This document shows, in pieces, positions 52,485-62,240 of a DNA stretch of 64,000 bases. The first letter of the stretch is position 1. Every line of letters starts with the position of its first letter. The position numbers were made by a program, and so were the translations under genes. Below the pieces are notes generated by a model. The model did not search any database. It was not told where the DNA came from and worked only from the letters and a program-made list of their open reading frames with translations. The DNA is taken from NCBI RefSeq assembly GCF_028288465.1, contig NZ_JAQBNR010000001.1:1-64000 (forward strand), in the 5' to 3' direction. Origin of the DNA: Ferruginibacter sp. Lineage in GTDB: Bacteria; Bacteroidota; Bacteroidia; Chitinophagales; Chitinophagaceae.

Positions 52485-54239
52485 TTAAAACATAATTGAT
52501 TTTCCCGGTATAGCAGCTATCAATTTTTTGGTGTAGTCATTTTGGGGATTGGTATATACTTCATCAGCAGGGCCTTCTTCCACAATTTTGCCGTTATTCA
52601 TTACCAATATGCGATCACTGATGTAACGAACGACCGACAGATCGTGCGATATAAAAATGGAGGTAAAGCCATATTCTTTTTTAAGATCGTTTAATAAATT
52701 TAATACCTGTGCCTGAACACTCACATCTAACGCACTTACGCTCTCATCAAAAATCAAAAATGAAGGATTTAAAACAAGCGCACGGGCAATACAAATACGT
52801 TGCCTTTGCCCGCCGCTAAACTGATGTGGATAGCGGTTGAAGTGTTCCGCTGTTAAATTTACTTTTTCAAGTAAATCCACCGCCCGTTCTTTACGCTGAC
52901 CCTTACTATTTAAAATGCCATGCACATTCATTGGTTCAGTCATGGCATTACCAATCGTTAATCTTGGATTCAACGAGCCGTAAGGATCCTGGAAAACCAT
53001 TTGTAATTCCTTTCTTAACGGCTGTAATTCTTTTGAAGACAAGGCTGCCAGGTTTGATCCATTCAAAATAATATTCCCCGATGTAACTGGAATTAATTGC
53101 AAAATCGCTCTGCCCAACGTTGTTTTTCCACAGCCACTCTCGCCCACCAGTCCCAACGTTTCGCCTTTACTGACAATAAAACTTACCTCATCTACGGCCT
53201 TAAAAGGCTGGTTGGGTTTGCCAAACAAAAATGACCGTTTGCCATTATAATGCACGCTCAGTTTTTCAACTTTTAAAACCGGAGACAATACTGCATTATC
53301 AGCAGTTTGATTATCTCTATTTGACAAAGTTTTATTCTCATCAATGTTCGAAGTGACAAGCGTCTTTTTTACGTGTGCCTGATTATTTTCATTGCCATCA
53401 AAAAAGTCACTAACAACTGGTAGTTTCACTCCGCGTGCATGCAGCGCTGGCCTGCATGCTAATAAAGCCTTTGTGTAAGCTTGTTGCGGGTGTTGCAATA
53501 CTTCTTTTGTTTTACCCTGCTCAACAATCTGTCCTTTATACATTACTAAAATGCTGTCAGCTATGTCTGCAACAAGGCTAAGGTCATGTGTAATAAAAAT
53601 AACGCCCATGCCCGTTTTTTGCTGTAATTTTTTTATTAACTCAAGAATTGTTTTTTGAACGGTTACATCCAGTGCTGTAGTTGGCTCATCAGCGATTAAA
53701 AGAGAAGGGGCACAACTCATGGCCATGGCAATCATCACCCGTTGTTTTTGTCCGCCACTTAGCTGGTGTGGATAACGGTCAATTAATTCTGCAGCATTGG
53801 GAAGATCAACCTGTTGAAATAGCTCTATGGCTTTTTGCCTGGCAGCCTTTGCTGAAATTTGCTGGTGCAATTGAATTGATTCCATTACCTGATGGCCACA
53901 TGTAATGACTGGATTCAATGATGTCATTGGTTCCTGGAAAATCATGGCGATGTCTTTTCCACGGATCGAATTCATTTGCCTGCCACTTGTTTGCAATAAA
54001 TCAACAGCCGGTTGAATTGCTGGTGCAAATATCAATTTGCCTTTTACCAAAGCCTGTTGTGGAAGTAATTGCAGCAATGACAATGCGGTAACAGATTTCC
54101 CTGAACCGGATTCACCCACAATCGCCAGGATCTCGCCGGCATTAACAGTAAATGAAATGTTTTTTACAGCGTTGTTTAGAGCTGCTCCTGATGTAAAATC
54201 AATTGATAAATTTTGTACCTGTAAAAGTGGCTGAGTCAT
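52485..54239 (-). CDS. Tandem ABC transporter ATP-binding protein (oligopeptide type)
   Basis: Two full ABC ATPase domains lie in one chain. The first has Walker A GESGSGKS near 41-48 and signature LSGGQKQR; the second has GESGCGKT near 360 and signature FSGGQRQR, each followed by the Walker B motif. The oligopeptide/dipeptide (GsiA/YejF) type is supported by the HLPGxR-like C-terminal parts of each half, such as [12 protein letters not shown]. The permeases and binding protein are not adjacent. The linker near 275-325 is Asn/Asp-rich and variable. Start ATG at 54239 (584 residues). Confidence 0.88.
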   Translation of the reverse strand: MTQPLLQVQNLSIDFTSGAALNNAVKNISFTVNAGEILAIVGESGSGKSVTALSLLQLLPQQALVKGKLIFAPAIQPAVDLLQTSGRQMNSIRGKDIAMIFQEPMTSLNPVITCGHQVMESIQLHQQISAKAARQKAIELFQQVDLPNAAELIDRYPHQLSGGQKQRVMIAMAMSCAPSLLIADEPTTALDVTVQKTILELIKKLQQKTGMGVIFITHDLSLVADIADSILVMYKGQIVEQGKTKEVLQHPQQAYTKALLACRPALHARGVKLPVVSDFFDGNENNQAHVKKTLVTSNIDENKTLSNRDNQTADNAVLSPVLKVEKLSVHYNGKRSFLFGKPNQPFKAVDEVSFIVSKGETLGLVGESGCGKTTLGRAILQLIPVTSGNIILNGSNLAALSSKELQPLRKELQMVFQDPYGSLNPRLTIGNAMTEPMNVHGILNSKGQRKERAVDLLEKVNLTAEHFNRYPHQFSGGQRQRICIARALVLNPSFLIFDESVSALDVSVQAQVLNLLNDLKKEYGFTSIFISHDLSVVRYISDRILVMNNGKIVEEGPADEVYTNPQNDYTKKLIAAIPGKSIMF

Positions 54240-54463
54240 CCGGTTAAAATTAGCAAATAACATTTAATTGCTGCTGTGGATTGTGGGAAGCGTTTTTTTA
54301 CCTGACAGATGATTTTTGACACCGGGTTTTACAGCCGGTTCATTATGAAGTCATAGAGCGGAATGACTGCCCAGGTGTGATAATGATATGAGGAAAAATG
54401 ATTTTCCCTAAATTTGCAATCCGGTTCAATAACCGGTAACCTGATAAAAGTAAAAGTAAGACC

Positions 54464-55174
54464 ATGGGAAGAATATTTGAAGTACGAAAAAGTTCCATGT
54501 TTGCCCGCTGGGACAAAATGGCGAAGAACTTTACCCGCATTGGAAAAGAAATTGTTATTGCGGTAAAAGCAGGTGGGCCTGATCCCAATGGCAATGCGGC
54601 ATTGAGAAGATGTTACCAGAATGCCCGGAGTGTAGGAATGCCAAAGGATAGGGTAGAGGCGGCTATTAAAAGGGCCATGGGTAAGGAAATGGTGCACTAT
54701 GATGAAATTTTGTATGAAGGCTATGCGCCGCATGGTATTGCTATATTGGTAGAAACCGCAACCGATAACCCTACGAGAACTGTTGCCAATGTAAGAATGC
54801 ATTTCACTAAAAGTGGTGGTAGCTTAGGCACCAGCGGAAGTGTTGCTTTTACCTTTAATCGCCTGGGAGAATTTAAAATAAAAAATACCGGTTTAAATAT
54901 CGAGGACCTGGAGCTGGAACTGATTGACTACGGTTTGGAAGAAATAGGCGAAGACAGCGAAGGAAATATTGTTATCCGCACCACTTTTACTGAATTTGGC
55001 CACATGGCAAAAGCACTGGAAGAAAAGAAGATTGAAGTGATTACAGCTGAATTGACCAGGATACCAATGAATACTACAGAGCTGAGCGAAGAAGCTGCCC
55101 AGGACGTGTTTAAGTTAGTTGATAAGTTAGAGCAGGATGAAGATGTACAGAAAGTGTATCACAACATGAAATAG
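54464..55174 (+). CDS. YebC/PmpR family protein
   Basis: The start GRIFEVRKSSMFARWDKMAK and the following RIGKEIVIAVKAGGPDPNGN match the YebC/TACO1 family, as do HYDEILYEGYAPHGIAILVE near 75-95 and TDNPTRTVANVRMHFTKSGG. YebC proteins were first named transcription regulators, but some members relieve ribosome stalling at proline-rich sequences. At 236 residues it is normal in length. TAAATTTG about 50 bases before the ATG resembles a -7 box. Confidence 0.92.
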   Translation: MGRIFEVRKSSMFARWDKMAKNFTRIGKEIVIAVKAGGPDPNGNAALRRCYQNARSVGMPKDRVEAAIKRAMGKEMVHYDEILYEGYAPHGIAILVETATDNPTRTVANVRMHFTKSGGSLGTSGSVAFTFNRLGEFKIKNTGLNIEDLELELIDYGLEEIGEDSEGNIVIRTTFTEFGHMAKALEEKKIEVITAELTRIPMNTTELSEEAAQDVFKLVDKLEQDEDVQKVYHNMK

Positions 55175-55272
55175 TTTTTACGTCTGATTTCTTTAGTGAT
55201 GTAGTATTTTAGAATGAAAGGTCGTCATCGAATTGAAGGAAATCAAACATTAACCATCATAATCAGTCAGCA

Positions 55273-56067
55273 TTAAATTGTTATTTCCCCTTTCATATAA
55301 AACACGCATTGGCCGCTAATAGTTACCCTTTCAGCATTCAATTGTTCGCACCATAATTCGCCGCCACGTTTGGATAATTGCAATGCATGCAATTTATTTT
55401 TTCCCAGTTTTTCGCTCCAGAAAGGAATTAATTGGGCATGCGCAGAACCGGTAACAGGATCTTCGTTAATGCCAGCGCCGGGTGCAAAAAATCTTGAAAC
55501 AAAATCGGCCTTTTTTCCCGGAGCGGTAATGATCATTTTATCAAAATGCTTTTTCATTAGAGTGAAGTCAGGTGTGCAGCTTTGTACATCGTCTTCTGTT
55601 TCCAGCTCTATCAAAATATCACGGTATTTGTATACACCGGCAATGATTGGATCACCCAATATTTCAGTTAAAGAATCATCATATAATTCCAGTCTTTCCG
55701 GCTTCCAGCTTGGAAAATCCATTTCTATCAGGTCGTCTTTTTTGGTTATGGTAAGAATGCCACTTTTAGAATTAAAACGTACCACCTTTTTATTAAAACC
55801 GAGTATGGTGAACAAGACATAAGCACTAGCCAGTGTGGCGTGACCGCAAAGATTGATTTCTACTTCCGGCGTAAACCACCGGATATCATAATCAGCAGCA
55901 GGCGAAATTGAGGGGACAAAAAAAACAGTTTCAGATAAATTATTTTCAAGTGCAATGTTTTGCATTATTGTATCATCCAGCCATTGCTGCAGCGGAATGA
56001 CGGCTGCAGGATTGCCGGAAAAAAGCCGGTTTGCAAAAGCATCAACCTGGTATAAGTCTAAGTTCAT
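55273..56067 (-). CDS. PhzF-family isomerase-like protein
   Basis: The fold is of the diaminopimelate epimerase/PhzF type. The start LYQVDAFANRLFSGNPAAVI and the catalytic-glutamate segment ALENNLSETVFFV are typical, with VEINLCGHATLASAYVLF following and DPVTGSAHAQLIPFWS near the C terminus. In PhzF the glutamate drives a hydrogen shift. The actual substrate of most stand-alone bacterial members is unknown, so phenazine synthesis should not be inferred. Confidence 0.9.
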   Translation of the reverse strand: MNLDLYQVDAFANRLFSGNPAAVIPLQQWLDDTIMQNIALENNLSETVFFVPSISPAADYDIRWFTPEVEINLCGHATLASAYVLFTILGFNKKVVRFNSKSGILTITKKDDLIEMDFPSWKPERLELYDDSLTEILGDPIIAGVYKYRDILIELETEDDVQSCTPDFTLMKKHFDKMIITAPGKKADFVSRFFAPGAGINEDPVTGSAHAQLIPFWSEKLGKNKLHALQLSKRGGELWCEQLNAERVTISGQCVFYMKGEITI

Positions 56068-56103
56068 AACAATAAATGATACAATTTAAATTAGCAGCAA
56101 AAA

Positions 56104-58500
56104 TTATTCTGCCATCATTTCTTTCACCACCCTTACTACATCTTCAACATTGGGTTTGCTGAAGTAATCGCCATCACTTGCATAAGATGGCCGGTGATCC
56201 TGCGCAGTAATTGTTCTCGGGGCTACATCCAGGAATTTATAGCCACCTTGTTCTTCCATTACTTTATTAAACATGAATGCGGCGGCGCCGCCGGGTACAT
56301 CTTCATCAACAAACAAAATGCGGTTGGTTTTTTGCAACGATTTTGCAATGGCGTGGTGGATATCGAATGGCAATAAAGTTTGCACATCCATCACTTCGCA
56401 ACTGATACCTAATTTATTAAGTGAATTTACTGCATCAAGCACAACACGCAGGGTAGAACCATAAGTTACGATGGTAACGTCGTTTCCTTCATGTACAGTT
56501 TCCGGAACACCCAGCGGCACCGTAAAAGCGAGTAAATTATCGGGTAATTTTTCTTTAAGGCGATACCCGTTCAGACATTCAATCATCAGAGCGGGGTCAT
56601 TGCTTTGCATCAGCGTATTGTACATGCCTGCAGCCTGCACCATATTTCTTGGTACACAAACGTAGATGCCGCGTAATGAATTTATGATCATTCCCATTGG
56701 GGAACCGCTGTGCCAAATACCTTCCAGCCGGTGGCCTCGTGTCCGTATAATCATGGGACAACTTTGCTGGCCGGCTGTACGAAAATGTGTAGTTGCCAAA
56801 TCATCGCTTAATGTTTGTAATCCGTACAACATGTAATCAATGTATTGAATTTCGGCTATGGGACGCAAGCCTCTTAAAGCCAACCCAATGCCCTGGCCCA
56901 TTATCGAAAGTTCTCTTATGCCGGTATCGAATATGCGCTGATCTCCATATTTAGCCTGCAGTCCGCTGAACCCCTGGTTTACATCGCCAATAAAGCCCAA
57001 GTCTTCGCCAAAGGCAGTTACTTTATCGTTACTGGCAAACAGCGCATCAAAATAATGGTTAAGCACTTCATACCCATTTACAATTTTGGCATCTTCTGAA
57101 TAGTATGGATTAATTACGGTAACATTCAATGCAGATTTAGGTCCTTCGTTATACAAGAAAGAATTATACAGTTTTGCGTTAGCCCTTCTTAGCTGCTGGT
57201 AATGATTATTCAATTCCTCAGTCCCCGTACTATTGCCCGCAATATCAAGCGCAGTAGCCATCGCCTTTAAAACTTCTCTCCGCAAGGGTTCCCTGTTGTT
57301 GTTCAATTCCAGCATAATATTGCTGACTTCTGCACTTTTTTCGGCAGTTAATTGTTGCGAAAGATCACTTAATAAAGGAAGGCATTCTGCTACCTGTTGT
57401 TTTATGGGAGCGATGTATTTTTCCCATGCCTTTTGTTTACTTTCCTTAATAAATAATTTTGCATTTATCTCAATTTCAACCAATTCATTTTCTTCGGCGA
57501 GTGCATTTGCCATAATCCACTCCCGCATTTGCTTAATGCAATCCCATTCTCTCTCCCAGGCAAGTCTTTCTGGTTTTTTATACCGCTCGTGGCTACCGGA
57601 TGTTGAATGTCCCTGCGGTTGTGTTATTTCTTCTACGTGAAAAATGGCAGGGATGTGAGTGTCTCTTATTTTCTGAATCGCCGGTTCAAATACTTCGCAC
57701 ATGCCAGCATAGTCCCAGCCCTTTAATTTATAAATATCAAGGCCGTTTGTGCCTTCTGTTTTTTGCATTCCTCTTAGCGCAGTGGAAATAGAGCCCTTGG
57801 TCGTTTGAAGGTGTTTTGGAACAGAAATGCCGTATCCGTCATCCCAAATAAAAATGGCCAGTGGTACCTGCAGAACGCCGGCTGCATTTACTACTTCCCA
57901 AAAATGACCTTCGCTTGTGGATGCATCTCCTATGGTACAAAAGCACACTTCGTTGCCGTTGTCACTTAAATTACGATGTTGTTTAAACGTATCTACATTT
58001 CTGAATAGTTTAGACGCCAGCGCCAAACCCAGTGCACGTGGCATTTGGCCCGCAGTAGGGGCCATATCACTGCTGGTATTTTTTATGTAGGCAAGATCAA
58101 GCCATTCGCCATTTTCATCTGCATTTTTTGTTGCAAAGTGTGCGTTCATCTGGCGACCTGCACTAAAAGGGTCATTGTTGATATCGGGATCTGCAAATAA
58201 TTGAGCGAAATATTGTTCAACAGTAGCCATGCCGGCGGCAAACATAAATGTCTGGTCACGATAATACCCTGCCCTGAAATCGCCCGGTTTAAAAAACTTG
58301 GCCATTGCTACCTGTGCTACTTCTTTGCCGTCTCCAAAAATGCCAAATTTTGCCTTGCCTGTAAGCACTTCTTTTCTTCCCATCAGGCTGGTTTCCCTGC
58401 TTTCGCAGCTAATACGGTAATCTTTCAGCACTTCATTCCGGAAATGATCAAAACTTAATTTTTCCTGCAATGCAGTATCATTGGTATTTACTGTATCCAT
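56104..58500 (-). CDS. Fused E1 alpha-beta subunits of a 2-oxoacid dehydrogenase
   Basis: Residues 1-400 are E1-alpha-like, with the TPP motif IGDASTSEGHFWEVVNAAGV and DDGYGISVPKHLQTT; residues about 450-798 are E1-beta-like, with AFGEDLGFIGDVNQGFSG and DTGIRELSIMGQGIGLALRG, then IVTYGSTLRVVLDAV in the transketolase C domain. The two halves are normally separate genes; here they are joined by a linker near 400-450. The likely reaction is decarboxylation of a branched-chain 2-oxoacid or pyruvate, passing acyl groups to an E2 that is not encoded here. Confidence 0.9.
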   Translation of the reverse strand: MDTVNTNDTALQEKLSFDHFRNEVLKDYRISCESRETSLMGRKEVLTGKAKFGIFGDGKEVAQVAMAKFFKPGDFRAGYYRDQTFMFAAGMATVEQYFAQLFADPDINNDPFSAGRQMNAHFATKNADENGEWLDLAYIKNTSSDMAPTAGQMPRALGLALASKLFRNVDTFKQHRNLSDNGNEVCFCTIGDASTSEGHFWEVVNAAGVLQVPLAIFIWDDGYGISVPKHLQTTKGSISTALRGMQKTEGTNGLDIYKLKGWDYAGMCEVFEPAIQKIRDTHIPAIFHVEEITQPQGHSTSGSHERYKKPERLAWEREWDCIKQMREWIMANALAEENELVEIEINAKLFIKESKQKAWEKYIAPIKQQVAECLPLLSDLSQQLTAEKSAEVSNIMLELNNNREPLRREVLKAMATALDIAGNSTGTEELNNHYQQLRRANAKLYNSFLYNEGPKSALNVTVINPYYSEDAKIVNGYEVLNHYFDALFASNDKVTAFGEDLGFIGDVNQGFSGLQAKYGDQRIFDTGIRELSIMGQGIGLALRGLRPIAEIQYIDYMLYGLQTLSDDLATTHFRTAGQQSCPMIIRTRGHRLEGIWHSGSPMGMIINSLRGIYVCVPRNMVQAAGMYNTLMQSNDPALMIECLNGYRLKEKLPDNLLAFTVPLGVPETVHEGNDVTIVTYGSTLRVVLDAVNSLNKLGISCEVMDVQTLLPFDIHHAIAKSLQKTNRILFVDEDVPGGAAAFMFNKVMEEQGGYKFLDVAPRTITAQDHRPSYASDGDYFSKPNVEDVVRVVKEMMAE

Positions 58501-58559
58501 TCAACAAATGTAAAATAATAGTTGTGATGATTGTTAAAAAAAACATAACCCCCTGACAA

Positions 58560-58592
58560 TTTGTAATGGTTTTAATCGTTTTTGTATCTTTG
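58560..58592 (+). promoter_or_regulatory. Probable promoter of the first DUF1573 gene
   Basis: TTTG at 58560-58563 and TATCTTTG at 58585-58592, spaced by 21 bases, fit the Bacteroidota -33/-7 pattern. The -7 box ends 28 bases before the ATG. Confidence 0.58.
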
Positions 58593-58620
58593 GATCAATA
58601 TTTGAAAACTTACACATCAA

Positions 58621-59109
58621 ATGAAAAAAGTATTTACACTGGCTGTTGTTTGTTTTGCTGCACTTTACGTGCCTGCACAGTCAACAGATTTAGCTAAAAA
58701 TACTCCCAAACAGCCTTCTTCTTTAAGCGGTACAACTACCGTACCGGCAGAAGTTTTAGGATTAAAAGAAACAGCATTTGATTTTGGTAAAATTCCGCAA
58801 GGCAGACCCGTTACACATGTTTTTGAAGTGATAAACAATGGAAAGGATTCATTAAAAATCAGTAATGTTCAGGCAAGTTGTGGTTGTACTACACCTGACT
58901 GGGACAGAAATAAAATACAGGCCCCTAAAGAAAAAACAGCTATCACAGTTGGTTACAATGCAGCAAGTGAAGGACCTTTTACAAAAATTATTACAATCAC
59001 TTATAACGGGAATGAATCTAAACAAATAACTATTACTGGAGAGGTTTGGAAAACACCAGCTACTTCTGCACCTGAAAATAAAGAGCTAGGAAGTTTAAAA
59101 GATTTATAA
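58621..59109 (+). CDS. DUF1573 domain secreted protein 1
   Basis: A signal peptide (KKVFTLAVVCFAALYVPAQS) precedes a single immunoglobulin-like DUF1573 domain: FDFGKIPQGRPVTHVFEVIN, then VQASCGCTTPDWDRNKIQAP with the SCGCT motif, and the strand TITGEVWKTPA near the end. The family is exported and of unknown role. A second DUF1573 gene follows 30 bases later. Confidence 0.88.
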   Translation: MKKVFTLAVVCFAALYVPAQSTDLAKNTPKQPSSLSGTTTVPAEVLGLKETAFDFGKIPQGRPVTHVFEVINNGKDSLKISNVQASCGCTTPDWDRNKIQAPKEKTAITVGYNAASEGPFTKIITITYNGNESKQITITGEVWKTPATSAPENKELGSLKDL

Positions 59110-59139
59110 TAAATTTAAAAACAATTCAAAAAAAATATC

Positions 59140-59652
59140 ATGAAAACATTTTTATTATCCGCAGCTGTACTTGCGATAACGTCAACAGTATTTGCACAAC
59201 CACAGGCAAAAAAAGTAGCTGATGTTGCCAAATTTACGAATGAGACAATTGACTTTGGGAAAATAAAACAAAGTGTTCCTGCTAAAGGTACTTTTACAGT
59301 TACCAACATCAGCAGCACACCTTTAATTATTGAGCAAGCAAATCCAACTTGCGGATGTACTATTTCTGATTATACAAAAGAGCCAATAGCTCCGGGTAAA
59401 ACTGGTGTTATCAATGCAACTTACAATGCAGCCAATGCAGGTCATTTTGAAAAACATTTAACTGTAAAATTTGCTGGTATTGATGAAATGAAAAGCATCA
59501 CTTTTACAGGTGAGGTTATTACAGCAGAGGAGTTTGATAAAGCAAAAGCAGCGGCTCCGGCAGTTGAAGCAAAACCAGCAACAACAGCTGTCGCAGCACC
59601 TGTTCCAGCGAAAGGGGTTAAAAAAGTAAAAACAAAAAGCAGTAAGAAATAA
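59140..59652 (+). CDS. DUF1573 domain secreted protein 2, with basic tail
   Basis: This has the same plan as its neighbour: signal peptide KTFLLSAAVLAITSTVFAQ, the DUF1573 domain with IDFGKIKQSVPAKGTFTVTN and NPTCGCTISDYTKEPIAPGK, and TFTGEVITAEEF at the end. It then adds an Ala/Pro-rich tail ending in a Lys/Ser-rich stretch (KGVKKVKTKSSKK). It looks like a tandem paralog of the gene before it. Confidence 0.88.
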   Translation: MKTFLLSAAVLAITSTVFAQPQAKKVADVAKFTNETIDFGKIKQSVPAKGTFTVTNISSTPLIIEQANPTCGCTISDYTKEPIAPGKTGVINATYNAANAGHFEKHLTVKFAGIDEMKSITFTGEVITAEEFDKAKAAAPAVEAKPATTAVAAPVPAKGVKKVKTKSSKK

Positions 59653-59674
59653 CAAAATAAAAATTTGATTTAAG

Positions 59675-59705
59675 AAGTCTCCGCCACAACGGAGGCTTTT
59701 TTATT
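59675..59705. terminator. Terminator after the DUF1573 pair
   Basis: AAGTCTCCG pairs with CGGAGGCTT (one G-T pair) around a 6-base loop, followed by T. The convergent EamA gene ends at 59701, in its right side. Confidence 0.85.
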
Positions 59706-60570
59706 TTTTATTAGTAACATAAACGCCAGCCAGAATGATCACCATGCAGATTACCTGCAGAATGCCAAAATATTCTCCATAAATAATTCCCCATGCAATA
59801 GCAACAAATGGAATCACATAAGTAACCATACTTGCGAAAATTACCCCCGCTCTTTTTACCAGCATATAAAATATAATCGTGGCGATAGCTGTACCGCCAA
59901 CACCTAACACAACTGCCGCTGACGTTGATATCAGCATTGAAGTGTGCTGTAATGGCAACTTGAAATATCCCGTATATACAAGTATCAGCAGTGCAGGAAT
60001 AGCATTCAATGAAAGAGCTACAGCCGTAATGTGAAGGGAAGGAATGTGCAATAGTTTTTTGGAAACCATATTTACGTTAAAACCATACAGAAAGGTGGCT
60101 AACACAATTAGCACTACCGACATGGAATTTTGACCGGCTTGTAAATGCCCTTTACTTAGAAGTAACAATACGCTGCCACTTAAAGCAATTGCAATACCTG
60201 TTACTTTGTTTACTGACGTATTGGTATGAAAAAAAATAACACCATTGATAATTATAAACACGGGTGTCAATGCGTTGAGCGTGCCTGCCAGGCTGCTATC
60301 TACTTTTTCCTCGGCCATACAGAATAGAAAAGCAGGTATAAGGCTTCCGATACTTCCTGACAAAAAAATAAGTAGTAATTTTTTTGCGGGAATACCTTTA
60401 ATACATTTTAGAGCGATCGGTAATAATATCAGTCCGGATGCCGCAATCCTCACAGCGGCTACCTGGTAAGATGACAATTGTGTTAGACCTATTTTCATTA
60501 AGATGAAGCTACTGCCCCAAATCAATGAAAGTGAAATAAGCAGCAGCCAGTTAATAACAGTTTTATTCAT
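59701..60570 (-). CDS. EamA/DMT-family transporter
   Basis: About ten membrane segments in two EamA repeats make a drug/metabolite transporter of the RhaT/YdcZ-like superfamily. The start MNKTVINWLLLISLSLIWGS is typical, with SSFILMKIGLTQLSSYQVAA following, and the second repeat begins near residue 145. Such proteins export amino acids, purines or other metabolites; no substrate can be named. I chose the ATG at 60570 (289 residues). Confidence 0.87.
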   Translation of the reverse strand: MNKTVINWLLLISLSLIWGSSFILMKIGLTQLSSYQVAAVRIAASGLILLPIALKCIKGIPAKKLLLIFLSGSIGSLIPAFLFCMAEEKVDSSLAGTLNALTPVFIIINGVIFFHTNTSVNKVTGIAIALSGSVLLLLSKGHLQAGQNSMSVVLIVLATFLYGFNVNMVSKKLLHIPSLHITAVALSLNAIPALLILVYTGYFKLPLQHTSMLISTSAAVVLGVGGTAIATIIFYMLVKRAGVIFASMVTYVIPFVAIAWGIIYGEYFGILQVICMVIILAGVYVTNKK

Positions 60571-60729
60571 TTGAGCCTGCAAAGTAGCAGTAAATAAATC
60601 AAATCTTTAATTGTATCCAGATTATGTTACCTAATTGTTTTTCTTAATATTTTGTTGGAAACATAATTATAAAAATATATTTTCGTATCGTCTTATTTTC
60701 TATCAATTAACCATTTAAAAATCATTATT

Positions 60730-61107
60730 ATGGGATTTATCAAAGAATTTAAAGATTTTGCTATGAAAGGCAACGTCGTAGATCTTGCAGTTGCTGTTAT
60801 TATTGGTGGTGCGTTTGGTGCTATTGTGTCTTCTCTCGTAGATGATATCATCACACCATTATTATTAACACCGGCATTGAAAGCGGCGGGAGCAGCCGAC
60901 ATCGAACATCTTAGCTGGGGGGCTGTAAAATATGGCAAATTTCTATCTTCTGTAATTAAATTTATTGTTATAGCCCTTGTGCTGTTTTCTATTATAAAAG
61001 CTGCCAACGCGGTAACGAAGAAAGAAGAAGCTGCCCCACTACCACCTTCAGAACCTTCTTCAACTGACAAGTTATTAATGCAGATAAGAGACGAGCTTAA
61101 AAAATAA
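60730..61107 (+). CDS. mscL: Large-conductance mechanosensitive channel MscL
   Basis: MscL opens under high membrane tension to release solutes after hypo-osmotic shock. The N-terminal amphipathic helix and first membrane helix are clear (GFIKEFKDFAMKGNVVDLAV, then VIIGGAFGAIVSSLVDDIIT), the pore-lining segment. The second membrane segment (FLSSVIKFIVIALVLFSIIK) and the C-terminal bundle follow. The length of 125 is normal. Confidence 0.95.
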   Translation: MGFIKEFKDFAMKGNVVDLAVAVIIGGAFGAIVSSLVDDIITPLLLTPALKAAGAADIEHLSWGAVKYGKFLSSVIKFIVIALVLFSIIKAANAVTKKEEAAPLPPSEPSSTDKLLMQIRDELKK

Positions 61108-61131
61108 TGCAATTTTTTATGTTATATAAAG

Positions 61132-61156
61132 ATACACCTGCGAAGGTGTATTTTTT
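61132..61156 (+). terminator. Terminator after mscL
   Basis: ATACACCT pairs perfectly with AGGTGTAT around a 4-base loop, followed by six T. Confidence 0.88.
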
Positions 61157-61228
61157 ATATCAGGCAACTTATATTATCAAAAAGTTGTCTTAGCGGTAAA
61201 TTATTTATTTCAATTAAAACCAAATAGA

Positions 61229-62149
61229 ATGAAAAAAGCTATTTATCTGTGTTCCCTGTTATTAATCAGTGTTATTATTTCACAGGCACAGTCAGAAACA
61301 AATGTAAAGACTTCAACCAATGTAGATGGAGCAATTTCAACAGTAGCGAAAAATAAAGCAGATACCACTCTAAAAGATGGTTGGGTTAAAGCCGGAACAA
61401 TCAATATCAGCCTGACAGAATTAGGACAAAATAATTATTGGACAGCTGTTAAAGGTGGTGGTAACACTTCTTTTTTTGGTGTTAAGGGTATTATATCATA
61501 CGATTTCAACAGAAAAAAAGGAAAGACAAACTGGTTAAATTCTTTAAATGGAAGATATGCAGGCACTAGTTCTTCAGTCTATGTTCCTGCAACAAACAGT
61601 TCCAAGTCAGTGCCTTTTACAAAGAGCGACGACTATTTAAACTTTAGTTCTATTTACGGAAAAGAGTTTAGTAAAGAATGGAGTTATGCAGCCTTCTTTA
61701 GTTTGGAAAGTCAGTTTGAGCGGTTCATGACTCCCGGTTATATCAAACTTGGCCCAGGGTTTTTATACAAGCCAAGTAATCATTTCAACTTGCTTATTTC
61801 TCCGGCAATGTCCAATTTAACCACCAAATTAACTGCCAGTTCCAAGCCGTTGTCACTGTACGGTGTAGATGCAGGTAAAAAAGTTGCTTTTGGATTAGGT
61901 GCCTATGCCAGGGCCAGTTTTTCTTACGATTTGTCTAAAGGAATTTTATATACCGGTTTTGCTGATGTTTACTCAAATTACCTGAAAAATCCGGGCAATT
62001 TAATTGTAAACTGGAACAACCTGTTTGCTTTTACAGTAAATAAGTATATCGCCGCAACAGTTAGTTTTAATTTACGTTATAATGATCTGGAAGTTGCCAG
62101 AATGCAAACGCAACATGGAATTGGTATCGGCTTCAACTATAAATTTTAA
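61229..62149 (+). CDS. DUF3078 outer-membrane-type protein 1
   Basis: A signal peptide (KKAIYLCSLLLISVIISQAQ) precedes a protein rich in alternating beta strands, ending in an aromatic residue (NYKF), as outer-membrane barrels do. The DUF3078 features GWVKAGTINISLTELGQNNY and the DVYSNYLKNPGNLIVNWNNL region match the family. Function is unknown. A second DUF3078 gene follows after a hairpin. Confidence 0.88.
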   Translation: MKKAIYLCSLLLISVIISQAQSETNVKTSTNVDGAISTVAKNKADTTLKDGWVKAGTINISLTELGQNNYWTAVKGGGNTSFFGVKGIISYDFNRKKGKTNWLNSLNGRYAGTSSSVYVPATNSSKSVPFTKSDDYLNFSSIYGKEFSKEWSYAAFFSLESQFERFMTPGYIKLGPGFLYKPSNHFNLLISPAMSNLTTKLTASSKPLSLYGVDAGKKVAFGLGAYARASFSYDLSKGILYTGFADVYSNYLKNPGNLIVNWNNLFAFTVNKYIAATVSFNLRYNDLEVARMQTQHGIGIGFNYKF

Positions 62150-62191
62150 TAGCTGTAAGATTTTCTTATACAATTTGGATTTTTTAGTAAT

Positions 62192-62223
62192 GGCTGGTGC
62201 TAAAAAATGCCAGCCGTTTATTT
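62192..62223 (+). terminator. Weak hairpin between the two DUF3078 genes
   Basis: GGCTGG pairs with CCAGCC around a 12-base loop, followed by GTTTATTT. It lies 17 bases before the next ATG, so it may act in the leader of the second gene instead of stopping all transcription. Confidence 0.5.
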
Positions 62224-62240
62224 AGTTCAAAATATTTTCA

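Noticed and set aside
56104..58500. The fused E1 gene as a frameshift or assembly join of two genes.
   Set aside because: The linker is long and in frame with normal codons, and such fusions are common in Bacteroidota.
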